64,000 bases of DNA from Planctomycetaceae bacterium (GCA_028284145.1 JANQSH010000186.1:53149-117148); one strand, 5' to 3'; shown: positions 17,884 to 28,708, counted from the first letter of the stretch. The notes: generated from the sequence alone by a model not told the origin. Program-made: numbers and translations.

Positions 17884-18594
17884 TATCGATCCTCCCGATT
17901 AAATCGGATTGCACATTTTCAATGGATTGGGTGCGGAGTTGTTACCTGACAAATATGGTTTCTTAACCCTTCAGGATACTGTGACTTCGCAGGTTTTGTC
18001 AATTTGCGTCTCATGAAACGAAAACAACACACGTACAGTGGTGATCCCGTTGCATTGCAACTCATCGACCCGAATATCACGCTGACATCGAAAAATGGGT
18101 TGAAAACCGCATTGCCACGCAATGCAGTTTTTTTCTGAGCGAACGTGTTGCGTGGCAACGCAGCTATGGGAAATCCCATTATCGGATGGCTCAGGTATGT
18201 ACGCCCCCCATTTTCCTGTTGATTGAAAACAGTCGCGAGAGCGGCATGCGGGTGGCTGGCAAGTGGATGCGCGGCTGGCGACAGTACTGCGCGGTTCCGG
18301 GACACTGCGATCGGTTCCGGCAGTTCGATCAGGCGTTGCGAAGTCTCTGGCTGCGACAGATTCGCTGCCGCAGACTCAACGCGGATACAAGGGCTGGACG
18401 TGGGGCCGTTTTGCCTGCCTGTATCGTCATCGTTGCTATATTCCCAAGCCGAAAATCGTCTAATTGTCTATTTGAAGAGGACTTCCACCTCCTGAGGATG
18501 AATCACAAGTTTTACCTTTAGTAGAAGAGTTTAGAGTGATTTTCCGGATTCAGGGAAGCAATCCCGAAAAGGACGCTCAGCCGGATACTGGGAT
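17884..18594. other. 711-bp gene-free spacer with inverted repeat
   Basis: Divergent side of the DUF1559 gene. It contains a perfect 11-bp inverted repeat, TTGCCACGCAA at 18112-18122 and TTGCGTGGCAA at 18148-18158, and the small palindrome ATGGGAAATCCCAT just after it. A 90-codon frame at 18223-18495 has no ribosome site and no recognisable domain. I found no RNA gene. Confidence 0.4.
18112..18158. repeat. Perfect 11-bp inverted repeat
   Basis: TTGCCACGCAA / TTGCGTGGCAA with a 25-bp loop that includes a run of seven T. No T-run follows the stem, so a terminator is unlikely. Confidence 0.6.
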
Positions 18595-19329
18595 TCAGAG
18601 TTCAATTTCGTCCAAATCCTGTGCGATTGTCGTTTCCCGAAAAATGGCCTGAGCGACTGACAAATCGATCGGATCATCACTGGTCAATTGTGGATCGATA
18701 TGCGTTAGAACCAATCGCTTCACACTGGCTTCAGCGGCGACACGGGCCACCGAGGTCGTGTAGCTGTGACCGGTCATCTTCGCCAGGTCAACGCCTGAGT
18801 CGGGAAAGTTGCATTCATGGATCAACAAATCAACCCCGGCAACAAAATCTGTGTACGTCCCATCGGCAATTGTATCAGTGATGTACGCCAACGATGTTTC
18901 CGGCCAATCGATCCGAAATCCAATCGATCCCCCCGGATGATTCAGTGGACAGTATGTCAAAATGCCATTCCCTGGCACAGTCGTCGATTCCGCCAGTTCC
19001 ACGTACTCGAAGTCGGGAACAACGGGAAATGTTGGCTCCGCAAAAAGGTGTATCTGAACAGCTTGAAGCGTCTTGGCATCTCCGAAAATGCGTATGGCTT
19101 CAATCTCTTTGCGATGCAGAGCAACCAAAGGGAATGTCAGGCCGATGATATGATCGAAATGCGCGTGGCTCAGAAAGACGTTCAACTTTTTCTGTTCCAC
19201 AAATTGTGGAACGCGAAAGAAACCTGTACCGGCATCGAAGATGATCCCCCGTTCCGGGATCATCACACACGCGGTGTGCCTGCGTTCGTTGGGATGGTAG
19301 CCTCCCGTTCCCAGAATCACGATGCGCAC
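18595..19329 (-). CDS. MBL-fold metallo-hydrolase (RNase Z / arylsulfatase-like)
   Basis: This 244-aa protein starts MRIVILGTGGYHPNERR, as RNase Z-like members do. Metal ligands are complete: H55-x-H57-x-D59-H60 (SHAHFDH), the His of NHPGGSIGFRI, the Asp of AYITDT and the His of LTHIDP. GHSYT matches the RNase Z histidine region. It lacks the long exosite arm of true tRNase Z, so it could be a phosphodiesterase or another hydrolase. It is monocistronic, with a family A repeat in its 5' spacer, 32 bp upstream of the ATG. Confidence 0.85.
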   Translation of the reverse strand: MRIVILGTGGYHPNERRHTACVMIPERGIIFDAGTGFFRVPQFVEQKKLNVFLSHAHFDHIIGLTFPLVALHRKEIEAIRIFGDAKTLQAVQIHLFAEPTFPVVPDFEYVELAESTTVPGNGILTYCPLNHPGGSIGFRIDWPETSLAYITDTIADGTYTDFVAGVDLLIHECNFPDSGVDLAKMTGHSYTTSVARVAAEASVKRLVLTHIDPQLTSDDPIDLSVAQAIFRETTIAQDLDEIEL

Positions 19330-19361
19330 TGCAATCTCTCCTCCACCATTGGAATAGAATA

Positions 19362-19463
19362 TAGAGCGTATTACGCTCTTCCGTGGCGCGAAAGTCGTTT
19401 TTTAGCCTGCAAACGCAGATTCCCACGAGCGAGAGCCATGACACGAAAAGGGAAACCACTCTA
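19362..19463 (-). repeat. Family A palindromic repeat, copy 8
   Basis: TA at both ends (ATAGAGC...CTCTATTT). The right hairpin is perfect, the rest is diverged. It lies between two divergent genes, so it may carry or disturb promoter elements. Confidence 0.85.
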
Positions 19464-19631
19464 TTTATCTCAAAATGAAGCCGTACAATCAACGTCTCGC
19501 TATAATGATAATGATGGAAAGATATCCGGAACGATCGACAGGCTGTCCTCTTTTTTCTCAGTGGCCTCATGTCTTCCACAACGAGCATATCTGACCGGAA
19601 GATGAACCGGCAGAGAACGGGAGAAGATGTT

Positions 19632-20513
19632 ATGCAATGGGTTTTGCGATGCCTGCTGGTTTTCGGAGTACTTGTTGTCTCTCTGGAATTGTCTGCGGCA
19701 GACTATAAGGTGAAGAAAAATATTGCCTACCAGAAAAGCGATAAACTCCTCAGCCTGCGCAACAAACTCGATGTCTATTACGTTCCCGGTCAGAAGGAGC
19801 GTCCGGTTGTGCTGTTCATTCATGGCGGTGCCTGGAAATTCGGCGACAAAATCGGTGTCAATGAAAAGCCTGACGCGTTTGTCGGGCGACACAATTGCGT
19901 CTTCGTCAGCACAAATTACCGATTTCACCCGCAAGTGACGTTCAAGGAGCAGGGAGCCGACATCGCCAAAGCGATCCTCTGGGTTCGGAACCATATTTCT
20001 GAATACGGAGGTTCTCCGAAAAAAATTGTCGTCATGGGTCACTCCGCGGGTGCACATCTGGCGGCATTAGTGGCAACTGACGAATCCTACCTTCAGGCGG
20101 AAGGGCTGAAACTCAGCAATCTCGCCGGTGTCGTGTTAATCGACGGCGCCGGGTACGATGTCGGTAAGCAGATTCAGCAGGCATCGCTCCGACGAATGCG
20201 GGAGGCCTACAAGGAGGTGTTTACAACGGATCCCGCAAAACAGCGAGCCGCCTCGCCCATCAGCCATGTGAAAAAAGGGAAGGGGATTCCCCCGTTTCTG
20301 ATTCTGTACGTCGCACGAAGGAAGGATTCATCGGCTCAGTCGAAAGGACTGGCCAGGTTATTGACTGATGCGGGCGTGTCAGCGAAGACCTTTCCCGCAC
20401 AGGGAAAAACGCACATGACAATCAATCGCGAATTGGGCCAGATGGATGACGAGCCGACGAAGCAGGTCTTTCAATTCCTCGAATCCAGGGTCGGAATGAA
20501 AGTGAAACGTTAA
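19632..20513 (+). CDS. Exported alpha/beta hydrolase (esterase/lipase, BD-FAE-like)
   Basis: The ATG at 19632 has GGGAG 9 nt upstream and puts a clear signal peptide first (VLRCLLVFGVLVVSLELSAA). The mature protein has the HGGAW oxyanion motif (64-68), the nucleophile elbow GHSAG with Ser138, and KTHMTINRELG with the likely base. The family hydrolyses carboxyl esters such as acetylated sugars or formylkynurenine. Length 293 aa. Frames extending to 19569 or 19602 are possible but have poorer sites. It is monocistronic. Confidence 0.82.
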   Translation: MQWVLRCLLVFGVLVVSLELSAADYKVKKNIAYQKSDKLLSLRNKLDVYYVPGQKERPVVLFIHGGAWKFGDKIGVNEKPDAFVGRHNCVFVSTNYRFHPQVTFKEQGADIAKAILWVRNHISEYGGSPKKIVVMGHSAGAHLAALVATDESYLQAEGLKLSNLAGVVLIDGAGYDVGKQIQQASLRRMREAYKEVFTTDPAKQRAASPISHVKKGKGIPPFLILYVARRKDSSAQSKGLARLLTDAGVSAKTFPAQGKTHMTINRELGQMDDEPTKQVFQFLESRVGMKVKR

Positions 20514-20818
20514 TGCGACCGTCCTGGCCTGAGAAGCGATAAATTATGTCAAGAACGTCATCTGCGACAAAGATCGGAAGTGAATTGAGAAACAGCTGTG
20601 CCGGCAGGAAGATTCCAACATCGTCAGTCGGATAAGCTGATCTTCGTGACAACGTCCAGGCGTTGCCTGACCAGCCGCTGCAGTTGACGAGTGACGCCCA
20701 TGACGGGTAGCCTTCTTTGAGCCGTTCGTTCTGCTCCCGCGGGCGGCTCGCAACTGAACGGAGCTTTGTTCGGATGGCAAGTACATAAGTTAACCCTGTT
20801 TCCCTGTTGGATTATTCC
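20514..20818. other. 305-bp gene-free spacer
   Basis: A GC-rich inverted repeat (GAGCCG ... CGGCTC, about 20719-20749) is the only structure I see. There is no T-run to make it a terminator. Confidence 0.3.
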
Positions 20819-22144
20819 ATGCTGAATTATGAACATGATGCTGGTGCACAGTTTCAATTACCGAATGGTGCCATCCATCTGGATGTTGCTCCGGATGGAC
20901 GGTTGCTCGCGGCAGGCGTTGACGCGCTATGGCGAGAATCACAGCCAGGAAACAGGAACTTTCTCTCAGTCAACGTCCCGGCTTTCGGAAACCCTGCAAT
21001 GATCAGGGTGTCACCCAGTGGGCGCTTGCTTGCAGTCGGTTCGTATGAAAACAATGCAGTTCGGATCTTTGACCTGCCAACAGGAGGTCAGACCACCGAC
21101 TTCAACATCAATGTCTCGCCGTATGACGCTGAGTGGTTTAGTGAAAGGTATCTCGCCGTCACTGGTCAGGGGGCGGATGGACCTTCTCCACCTTCAACGG
21201 TTCATGTTATTGATGTGGATAATGCAAGTATAACTGCAATTGTCAACAACATTCCCGGGCATTCAGGTGGGGTTACTTTCGACGTTGACGGTAACGTCTA
21301 TACAGGAATCGGATTGGCATCAGATGGCGGCCCATCGACAGGATTAATCAAAGCATTCAAACGCAGCGATTGGCAGGGAGCCTTGACAGGAAATCCTCTT
21401 GAATTCGATACGCAAGGTAAGGAGTGTGTCGATCTGCTTTCTGCAGCGTTTCTGTCATTCGACGGCGACAACAACCTATGCGTTGCAGGGGGAGCCGGGC
21501 TCGACAGTGACGGAAATCCAGACATGGGTTATATCGCTGTCGTAAGCCATCATGGACTGCGGGGAGCTCTCTACGATCAGCCGGTGGTGGAGCCAGATGC
21601 CGATCCTCAGATCCTGCAAAAACTCGACCCAACGGCAAAGAATGAAACGTACTGGTTGTCCAGTTCGAATCCTGTCCAGCGGGAAATCTACCTGTTTGAA
21701 TATGCCAGCAGAGACGTTCATGTGTTTCGACCACGACTCGTCCGCGAGATCGTCGAGATCCACTTTCAGCTTGGCGACAATCCCGGCTATTACCGAGGGA
21801 CACGTTTTGTAGGAATGGAACTTCAAATGCCGTTCCGATTGCCTGATCCTGCAGATGTAGACGGTGGAATAACGATTCGACTCGGAACACAATATGTCGA
21901 GACCCTCGGCGTATCTTGCCATACCGTGTCTTTGAATGGCACAAAAATAGGAGAGATGACGGGCGGTTATTTTGTTGAAGAGCGAGAGACTTTTGATTTC
22001 TTCGTTGCCCGCAACACATTCGAAACAATCTACGGTTCGGCCAATCCAGCGACTTTGCGAATCGATGTGGATGCAGCACCAGGCCGCGGTCTTGCCGATG
22101 ATTTCGTGTTGCGATACGTCGGAGCCGTATTCCGGTCCACCTGA
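20819..22144 (+). CDS. Hypothetical beta-propeller-like protein
   Basis: This protein of about 441 aa (TTG at 20807 is an alternative start) has repeated blades: LDVAPDGRLLAAG, IRVSPSGRLLAVG, ITAIVNNIPGHSGGVTFDVDG, SFDGDNNLCVAGG. This suits a WD40/NHL-type propeller in residues 1 to about 270. The last 170 residues form a separate beta-rich domain ending in LADDFVLRYVGAVF. There is no signal peptide or membrane helix. The ribosome site is weak (GGATTATTCC), which leaves the start uncertain. I do not recognise a named family. It could be a ligand-binding or scaffolding protein. Confidence 0.6.
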   Translation: MLNYEHDAGAQFQLPNGAIHLDVAPDGRLLAAGVDALWRESQPGNRNFLSVNVPAFGNPAMIRVSPSGRLLAVGSYENNAVRIFDLPTGGQTTDFNINVSPYDAEWFSERYLAVTGQGADGPSPPSTVHVIDVDNASITAIVNNIPGHSGGVTFDVDGNVYTGIGLASDGGPSTGLIKAFKRSDWQGALTGNPLEFDTQGKECVDLLSAAFLSFDGDNNLCVAGGAGLDSDGNPDMGYIAVVSHHGLRGALYDQPVVEPDADPQILQKLDPTAKNETYWLSSSNPVQREIYLFEYASRDVHVFRPRLVREIVEIHFQLGDNPGYYRGTRFVGMELQMPFRLPDPADVDGGITIRLGTQYVETLGVSCHTVSLNGTKIGEMTGGYFVEERETFDFFVARNTFETIYGSANPATLRIDVDAAPGRGLADDFVLRYVGAVFRST

Positions 22145-22311
22145 TCAAAGTGCAATATCCAATGCTGACAATTCCAGCCGTCTGACAATTGTGCGAACCG
22201 GAGCAGCAAGGTCGGACGGAATTTGAATGGAGAATCGCTCGTTACCGCCCTGTTGTGCCTGACGTTATGCGGCGATGTGTAAAAATTTTCATCCTGAGTT
22301 CCGGAGCAAAA

Positions 22312-23436
22312 ATGAAACCCCATTTTTATCTACTCCTCCTCGTGCTGCTTCCCGCGCATTCTGTCGCAAGAGCTGATGACGTGCTGAAGCCGGTGAGTTT
22401 TTATCGTGAAACCACCGCAAAAGGTGTCACGACAACGCTCCAACTTACTTTGTTCCGTGTTGAAAAGATCGAAGGTCAGCAGGTGGGGCTTTTGAATGCA
22501 GGCAAGACCACACATCATGGCCGATGGCCCCACTACGCCTCCGGCACATCTCCCTCCTGTACTGTTCGGGTCGTTGTGGTGAAAGTGAATGGCGGGCGGT
22601 ATCGATTCACCTTTGTCGATCCGATTGGGAAGATGCCCGCGATTCAGGAGCTTCTGGGCATCGCCAGCCCTGCTTTCGAGCTGACCTGTGAAACCAAAAA
22701 ATTCGGGGAGCATCCGGAGCCTGAGCCGGTCGATTCACAGCAAACATCCGCCCAAAGAATCGCCTTACGGGAACTCGCACGGGAAGTGCTCGGACATAAA
22801 ATTTTGCGGATCAAACCGATCGGACAAAACAACCATGCTGATGCCGACTCCGTTTCAAAGCCGAAATCCCAAGGCCGTCCGAAAATGAAAGAACAGCCGA
22901 AGGTGCTGTCGCGCTGTGAGTATGGAACCCTCGTTAAACGTGATGACCGCTTCGTGTTTGTGCTGGACAAGGAACGCAACAGCGATCGCTGGCGGGAGCA
23001 AACGGCTGCCTCGTTCTTTTTCAAGCAGTGGCGCGTCTTGGGCAACGCGAAGCTGGAGAAAGCGAAGCCCTGGCGGGAAAAAGAGTACGCCTACATCGTC
23101 AGTGGAGGCGTAGGACACTACATCGACGGGATGCGCCATTCCTTCGAGGGCATCCGGATTTTCATGGCCAGGGATTCCGAGCGCCCCCGCCTGGTTGGAA
23201 TGACGGATGCACATGGCAGGTATGCGATACGCCTGCCACAGGTTGATGAAGGAGAACAGCTTTACCTGTTCTTTTCGGGCGGCATTGACACTGCGCCAGA
23301 CGCCGAAAAGAGCTTCCCCCGGCGAGGCATTGGAGCCAACAACGATAATTTGGCCGTTCTAAAGAGCGACACGATCACCGAGAGGTATGCGGTGAACGTC
23401 GCCGCGGTCGAACCGGTCGCGACATCCAAACCCTGA
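22312..23436 (+). CDS. Hypothetical exported protein
   Basis: Starting at ATG 22312 (GGAGC upstream) the 374-aa product has a signal peptide (FYLLLLVLLPAHSVARA, cut before DD). The middle has no recognised domain and is rich in Lys, Arg and Pro. The C-terminus has SFEGIRIFMARDS and GMTDAHGRYAIRLP, a pattern seen in carboxypeptidase-regulatory-like beta sandwiches. It may be a surface or periplasmic protein. The frame extends 41 codons upstream but without a ribosome site. Confidence 0.62.
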   Translation: MKPHFYLLLLVLLPAHSVARADDVLKPVSFYRETTAKGVTTTLQLTLFRVEKIEGQQVGLLNAGKTTHHGRWPHYASGTSPSCTVRVVVVKVNGGRYRFTFVDPIGKMPAIQELLGIASPAFELTCETKKFGEHPEPEPVDSQQTSAQRIALRELAREVLGHKILRIKPIGQNNHADADSVSKPKSQGRPKMKEQPKVLSRCEYGTLVKRDDRFVFVLDKERNSDRWREQTAASFFFKQWRVLGNAKLEKAKPWREKEYAYIVSGGVGHYIDGMRHSFEGIRIFMARDSERPRLVGMTDAHGRYAIRLPQVDEGEQLYLFFSGGIDTAPDAEKSFPRRGIGANNDNLAVLKSDTITERYAVNVAAVEPVATSKP

Positions 23437-23497
23437 CTGCGTAGCGCGTGATCGCAGGTGCCGTGTCGTAAACTCGACGGCTTGAAAGTGAGTTGAA

Positions 23498-24316
23498 ATG
23501 TCAACCCAACTGCTGCCTGACTTTGCATCGATTGTTGATCAATTGGGAATCGACGATGTCGATCGCTTGCGCTCTTACATCAAGCCTGCAATGTACGCTT
23601 GCCTGGAACCATCGGAGGAAGAGTATCCGCTCGGCGTTTCCCGGTTTGGTGGCCTGCCCGATCTTCCCGTTGGGGTGGCCTGGCCAAATTGCGAGGCTGG
23701 GCCGATCCCGTTCCTGGCACAGGTGAATCTTTCTGAATTACCATCGTCTCCAGGCCGGGAGCTGTTACCGGAACGAGGACTTCTCTCCTTCTTCTACGGC
23801 AACCCCGATGGGGAATTTCACTTTCCCGACGATGAAGACGGAGTCACCGGTGGCACAGTCGTGTTGTTCACAGAAGATCTGGATCATCTGACCCGCATTG
23901 ACCTGCCAGACGACTTTGAAGAGGAACTGATCGTGAGGGAGGAATCGCAACTACTGCATTTTCACGGCTGTAACACTTTTGTCGACCTGGAGCATCCCGT
24001 GTGGGGCCGTTACGATCAGTTTTTCGGACCTGACATTCCAGAACTGGAGACACCATGGGGAAATCAGCGAGCGAATTTTCAAATTTTAGGCCATCCCAGA
24101 CCGATGCAGACATCAGTTGCTCACTACGTGGCGGATGAGTCACTCGGCAACGATGCAGAACAAAAGGAAGCGTTCATTGAATGGTCGCTGGGGTTGGAAA
24201 CATTGTTTCAGGCACTCGACGCGGACGGCGACTGCTCCGTCTACATCATGATCCAGCGTGATGACCTTCTGGCTCGCCGCTGGGACAAATTCCGCTGGAC
24301 GTTGCAGTGCACTTAA
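23498..24316 (+). CDS. YwqG-like DUF1963 protein
   Basis: This 272-aa soluble protein matches the DUF1963/YwqG pattern: SRFGGLPDLPVGVAWPNC, PFLAQVNLSELP, ERGLLSFFYGNP near the middle, and the C-terminal GDCSVYIMIQRDDLLARRWDK. Members are widespread, have a beta-rich fold and no assigned activity. It starts at ATG 23498 after GAAAGTGAGTTGAA. It converges on the oxidoreductase gene with 7 bp between stops. Confidence 0.85.
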   Translation: MSTQLLPDFASIVDQLGIDDVDRLRSYIKPAMYACLEPSEEEYPLGVSRFGGLPDLPVGVAWPNCEAGPIPFLAQVNLSELPSSPGRELLPERGLLSFFYGNPDGEFHFPDDEDGVTGGTVVLFTEDLDHLTRIDLPDDFEEELIVREESQLLHFHGCNTFVDLEHPVWGRYDQFFGPDIPELETPWGNQRANFQILGHPRPMQTSVAHYVADESLGNDAEQKEAFIEWSLGLETLFQALDADGDCSVYIMIQRDDLLARRWDKFRWTLQCT

Positions 24317-24323
24317 TCCTGAT

Positions 24324-25688
24324 TTACATTTCGATTTCGTATCCCTTACGGTACGGTCGAGACAACATGGCATTGGCCTGCTCGTCGCCGGTAATCTGTT
24401 GTTTTTCCTGATCCCATTTGATCGTTCGCCCCAAACGTGCTGCGATGCTGGCCAGATGACCAATGTTCAAAGCACGCATATGAGAATGCACGTCGGAAAT
24501 GGGCTCTTTTCGTTCGCGAACACAATGCAGGAAATTGGCCCAGTGGCCCTTTCTCCCGTCGGAAATCAAAGGGTGCCCCTTGTACGCCTTTTGAATAGCG
24601 TTTTCGGGCAACGGGTTCTCTTTCAGTTCTTCGACAGGACGACCCACAAGCTTTCCGCGATTGGTGAAAATACGTCCCTTGTCGCCTTCAATCAGTGCGC
24701 CATTGTCGGAGTCGCTGCGAATGATCAATTCCGTCCCACCCGGCAACCGGGCTGTCATGTGAAAGCTGGTTGCGGTGTTGTAACGATCATTCTCTGTCGG
24801 CATTCCATCTTTGAGGGGAACGGGGTGTTCAGCCTTACCACCGATTGAGATGATGTCATCCATCTGGCCATTCGCTTCGAGCGCCCACTTGCAGATATCG
24901 ATATGGTGAGCGCCCCAGTCCGTAAACTTGCCTCCAGAGTATTCGTACCACCAACGGAATTGATAGTGGCAATTTGAGTTGCCGTGACGTCCGCCCGGTC
25001 GATATCGATAATCGACAGATGGTGCAGGCCCCAGCCAGCGGTCCCAGTCCAGTTCTGTTGGCACTTTGGCCACAGGGATCGGCTCACACGACGGGGCCCC
25101 GCCAAGAGCCGCATGAATTCGCTTGATCCGCCCCAGTCGGCCATCGGCCACGATTGCAATTGCTTTTGTGAACAGGTTGAACTGGCTTCGCTGCTGTGTT
25201 CCCACCTGCACAATCCTCCCGGTCTCTTTCTGCACTTTGCGAATCAACTCACCTTCCGCAATCGTGAGCGTCAATGGTTTCTCGCAATAGATGTCTTTTC
25301 CCGCAAGCATGGCTTCGATCAATGGTTTCGTATGCCAGTGATCCGGTGTCGCGATATGAATAACGGAAATCTCTTTGTTGTCGAGAATCTCGCGGTAGTC
25401 ATGATGCAACGTCGCTTTTCCACCAGACAGAGTTTTATTCGCTCTTTCCCGGCGACGGCTGTCAACATCGGAGATGGCAACCACATTCAGATAGTCGCGC
25501 GCTGCCCACAAGTTGCCGGTGCCCATGCTGCCAGCACCGATCAAACCAATCGGAGTTTTGTCCTTCTTCAGTTCGTCTTCCTGTGCGATCGCCTGACTGT
25601 TAATGAAGGTATAGGGAATGGCTGCGACGGTTGCACCGACTGCAGTGGTTTTCAGGAAATCGCGACGTGACTGACTGGAATATAACAT
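24324..25688 (-). CDS. Gfo/Idh/MocA family oxidoreductase, TAT-exported
   Basis: This 454-aa protein opens with a twin-arginine signal ([19 protein letters not shown]). The Rossmann fold follows with GLIGAGSMG, then [18 protein letters not shown] and the catalytic-type CEKPLTL. The C-domain has [16 protein letters not shown], typical of the secreted planctomycete branch. These enzymes use tightly bound NAD(P) on sugars or inositols outside the cytoplasm. The ATG has a strong site (AAGGAG). It is monocistronic; its leader holds half a family A repeat. Confidence 0.9.
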   Translation of the reverse strand: MLYSSQSRRDFLKTTAVGATVAAIPYTFINSQAIAQEDELKKDKTPIGLIGAGSMGTGNLWAARDYLNVVAISDVDSRRRERANKTLSGGKATLHHDYREILDNKEISVIHIATPDHWHTKPLIEAMLAGKDIYCEKPLTLTIAEGELIRKVQKETGRIVQVGTQQRSQFNLFTKAIAIVADGRLGRIKRIHAALGGAPSCEPIPVAKVPTELDWDRWLGPAPSVDYRYRPGGRHGNSNCHYQFRWWYEYSGGKFTDWGAHHIDICKWALEANGQMDDIISIGGKAEHPVPLKDGMPTENDRYNTATSFHMTARLPGGTELIIRSDSDNGALIEGDKGRIFTNRGKLVGRPVEELKENPLPENAIQKAYKGHPLISDGRKGHWANFLHCVRERKEPISDVHSHMRALNIGHLASIAARLGRTIKWDQEKQQITGDEQANAMLSRPYRKGYEIEM

Positions 25689-25775
25689 CGAAAACTCCTT
25701 GTCATTTCAATTCAAATGAACCGCTGTTTATGGAGGTTCCATTCTTCCGAAGCATCGGTTAAAAGTCAATGGTTG

Positions 25776-25826
25776 TCCCGGCCACGAGCCAGAGACGTCA
25801 CATAACATAAGAAGGTAAACTGCTCT
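25776..25826 (-). repeat. Family A repeat, copy 9 (left half only)
   Basis: Only the half from the central loop to AACTGCTCT remains (GCCACGAGCCAGAGACGTCA...). The right-end hairpin half is gone. It lies between two divergent genes. Confidence 0.8.
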
Positions 25827-25910
25827 GGAGATTCCGATTCGACGTGAGCCAACCGCAGGTCTCACGGAAATGTCCCGAGAATACTTCATCGACGCGACGG
25901 TAAGACTGCC

Positions 25911-27284
25911 ATGCAAGAGATCAAAGATTATCTGAGCGAAAATGCCAGCCGATTTGAGCAGGAGTTGATTGAATTCCTCAAGATTCCCACCATCTCCGCA
26001 GACTCGAAATACCAGGCCGACGTCATTCGCGGTGCGGAGTTTGTACGGAAGCAACTCGCCGACATCGGTTTTGATGCAGAGACAATCGAAACCGAAGGCT
26101 ATCCGATTGTCTTTGGCAGTTGGGAAGGTGTGCCGGGTGCGCCGACGGTGCTGGTTTATGGTCATTACGATGTGCAACCGCCCGATCCGCTGGACCAATG
26201 GATCTCCCCGCCATTTGAGCCGGAAATTCGCGAAGGTAAAGTTTATGCCCGGGGTGCCACCGATGACAAAGGCCAAATGTTTACACACATCAAGTCGGTT
26301 GAAGCATGGCTGAAGACAACTGGTCGACTGCCGGTGAATGTGAAGTTTGTGATCGAGGGAGAAGAGGAGGTTGGCAGCGAGAATCTTGATCGCTTTCTGG
26401 AAGCGAACAGGAAAAAGGTTCGCAGTGATGTCGCGGTCATCAGCGATACGAGTCAGTATGCTCCCGGTTTGCCGGCCATTACCTATGGATTGCGCGGGAT
26501 TTTGGCAGCGGAAATCCGGTTAACAGGACCCGATCGTGATTTGCATAGTGGCATGTTTGGTGGTTCGGTTGCGAACCCTGCAAATGTCCTCGCGAGTCTG
26601 GTTGCCTCGCTGCACAATGAACAGGGACGAGTTCAGATTCCCGGATTCTATGATGCGGTTGTCGAATTGACACAGGAAGAGCGGGAAGGCTTTGCGAAAC
26701 TTCCGTTTGACGAAGCAGCCGCCCTGGGGAAGATTGGCGTCGAAGATCCGCAAGGTGAGGCGGGGTTCTCAACTCTTGAACGGCGCTGGGCCAGGCCAAC
26801 CTGCGATGTGAACGGTCTGGTCAGCGGTTATACGGGAGAAGGTCCCAAAACAATTGTCCCTTCGACTGCCACTGCGAAAATCAGTTGCCGACTTGTGCCG
26901 GATCAGAATCCACGGGAATTGACAGAGAGTCTGGAGCGTTTTCTGGCCGACCAGATCCCGCCGGGGATCCGGTTTGAATTCATCGATTACCACGGCTGCG
27001 AAGCAATCGTCTTCACGACAGAGAGTCGGTTCATGTCGGCTGCAAAAGGGGCAATCGAAGCCGCGTTTGGAACAACACCCGTGATGATCCGGGAGGGAGG
27101 TTCGATCCCGGTTGTCGGAACCTTCCGGGATGTCCTGGGAATCGATACACTGCTGTTGGGCTGGGGGCAGAACACCGACAATCTACACAGCCCGAACGAA
27201 CACTTTTCGATCGACGATTTTCATCGCGGCACGAACGCGAGTGCTCATCTGTGGCAGTTACTGGCTGATGGTTCGCCGACCTGA
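25911..27284 (+). CDS. M20 family dipeptidase
   Basis: This 457-aa cytosolic peptidase has the full metal set of the M20 dipeptidase branch: His85 in VYGHYDVQP, Asp118 in GATDDKG, Glu149-Glu152 in IEGEEEVGS, the Asp of VISDTSQ and the His of [10 protein letters not shown] dimerisation domain lies in the middle (about 190-340) with [14 protein letters not shown]. The family hydrolyses dipeptides, including carnosine-like ones. It lies 143 bp upstream of serS, same strand, and may share transcription. Confidence 0.9.
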   Translation: MQEIKDYLSENASRFEQELIEFLKIPTISADSKYQADVIRGAEFVRKQLADIGFDAETIETEGYPIVFGSWEGVPGAPTVLVYGHYDVQPPDPLDQWISPPFEPEIREGKVYARGATDDKGQMFTHIKSVEAWLKTTGRLPVNVKFVIEGEEEVGSENLDRFLEANRKKVRSDVAVISDTSQYAPGLPAITYGLRGILAAEIRLTGPDRDLHSGMFGGSVANPANVLASLVASLHNEQGRVQIPGFYDAVVELTQEEREGFAKLPFDEAAALGKIGVEDPQGEAGFSTLERRWARPTCDVNGLVSGYTGEGPKTIVPSTATAKISCRLVPDQNPRELTESLERFLADQIPPGIRFEFIDYHGCEAIVFTTESRFMSAAKGAIEAAFGTTPVMIREGGSIPVVGTFRDVLGIDTLLLGWGQNTDNLHSPNEHFSIDDFHRGTNASAHLWQLLADGSPT

Positions 27285-27427
27285 CAATCGACCGGTTACG
27301 TCAAAGCATTTCCCATCGAAGGTGAATCCGCAAAGATTTCTGGCGGTGTCTGCAAAGTTACAACTGATTCCCCCAAAACTCACCCATTTCCGGAAAACTT
27401 GACAGATAAGAATACGGACGACGAGAC

Positions 27428-28708
27428 ATGCTCGATCTTCAATACATTTGCGATAACCTGGAAGCGATTGCCCGTAATTGCGAGAATCGGGGAGTGACAG
27501 TCAATCTTGACCGACTGGTGGAACTGGCTGCCGTTCGAAAAGAGGCGATTGCAGCAGGAGACAATCTGAGGCACGAACAAAAGGCGACCTCTTCTGCAAT
27601 TCCGAAAACGAAGGATGCCGACGAGAAGCAGGCATTGATCTCGCGAGGCAAAGAACTGCGCGAACAGATTGGCGAAAACGAAGCGGAATTGAAAGCAATC
27701 GAAGAGCAGATATACGAATTGCAATCGCAGGTCCCCAATTTGACGCATCCGGATGCACCTGTTGGGAAGACGGAAGCTGACTTCAAAACACTGCGGACAT
27801 GGGGCAATATCCCTGAGTTTGATTTCTCACCTCTGGATCATGTTGAGTTGGCGGAGAAGCACAATCTGATCGATTTTGAAATGGGGGCGCGTGTCGCCGG
27901 CAGTGGCTTTTATTTCCTCAAAAACGAAGCGGTTTTTCTCGAAATGGCGCTGGTGCAATTCGCGATCGAGAAACTCCGTGCGGCTGGTTTTACGATTCAC
28001 ACCACGCCGGATCTGGCGCGGGACGATGTGTTACAGGGAATTGGCTTTGCACCGCGAGGACCAGAAACGCAAATCTATTCGATACAGGAATCGAATCTGA
28101 GTCTTGTTGCGACGGCGGAAATCACTTTGGGTGGAGCGTTAAAGGATCAACGGCTCAACGAAGAGGATCTGCCGCTGAAATACGCCGGGATTTCGCATTG
28201 CTTCCGAACCGAAGCCGGTGCACATGGTCGGGCGTCGCGCGGAATTTATCGCGTCCATCAATTTACGAAGGTGGAAATGTTCGGTTTTACCGCTCCCGAC
28301 GTGGAAGTCTCCAACGCTTTTCACGAGGAAATCGTAGCATTGGAGGAAGAGATTTTTCAGGCATTGGAAATCCCTTACCGCGTCATCGACACGTCAACAG
28401 CGGATCTGGGTGGACCAGCTTATCGGAAGTTCGATCTTGAAGCGTGGATGCCTGGCCGAGGTGACGGAGGCGAATATGGCGAAGTCACTTCCGCGTCCAA
28501 TTGTACCGACTACCAGGCGAGGCGATTGGGCATTCGCTGCAGATTGACCGAACGCAAGGGGACGCAATTCGTTCATACGCTCAATGGAACTGCCGTGGCT
28601 GTTTCGAGGGCTTTGATCGCCATCCTTGAAAACTACCAGCAGACTGACGGGACTGTAAAAATACCGGAGGTCTTAAAGAAGTGGGTGGGTGTCGAGCAGA
28701 TTGGCTGA
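27428..28708 (+). CDS. serS: Seryl-tRNA synthetase
   Basis: This 426-aa class II synthetase charges tRNA-Ser and tRNA-Sec with serine. Residues 30-105 form the tRNA-binding coiled coil. Catalytic motifs follow: motif 1 region around PDLARDDVLQG, motif 2 GISHCFRTEAG and motif 3 with SASNCTDYQARRLGI and HTLNGTAVAVSRAL. Length is normal and no residue appears missing. It starts at ATG 27428 after GGACGACGAGAC. Confidence 0.96.
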   Translation: MLDLQYICDNLEAIARNCENRGVTVNLDRLVELAAVRKEAIAAGDNLRHEQKATSSAIPKTKDADEKQALISRGKELREQIGENEAELKAIEEQIYELQSQVPNLTHPDAPVGKTEADFKTLRTWGNIPEFDFSPLDHVELAEKHNLIDFEMGARVAGSGFYFLKNEAVFLEMALVQFAIEKLRAAGFTIHTTPDLARDDVLQGIGFAPRGPETQIYSIQESNLSLVATAEITLGGALKDQRLNEEDLPLKYAGISHCFRTEAGAHGRASRGIYRVHQFTKVEMFGFTAPDVEVSNAFHEEIVALEEEIFQALEIPYRVIDTSTADLGGPAYRKFDLEAWMPGRGDGGEYGEVTSASNCTDYQARRLGIRCRLTERKGTQFVHTLNGTAVAVSRALIAILENYQQTDGTVKIPEVLKKWVGVEQIG

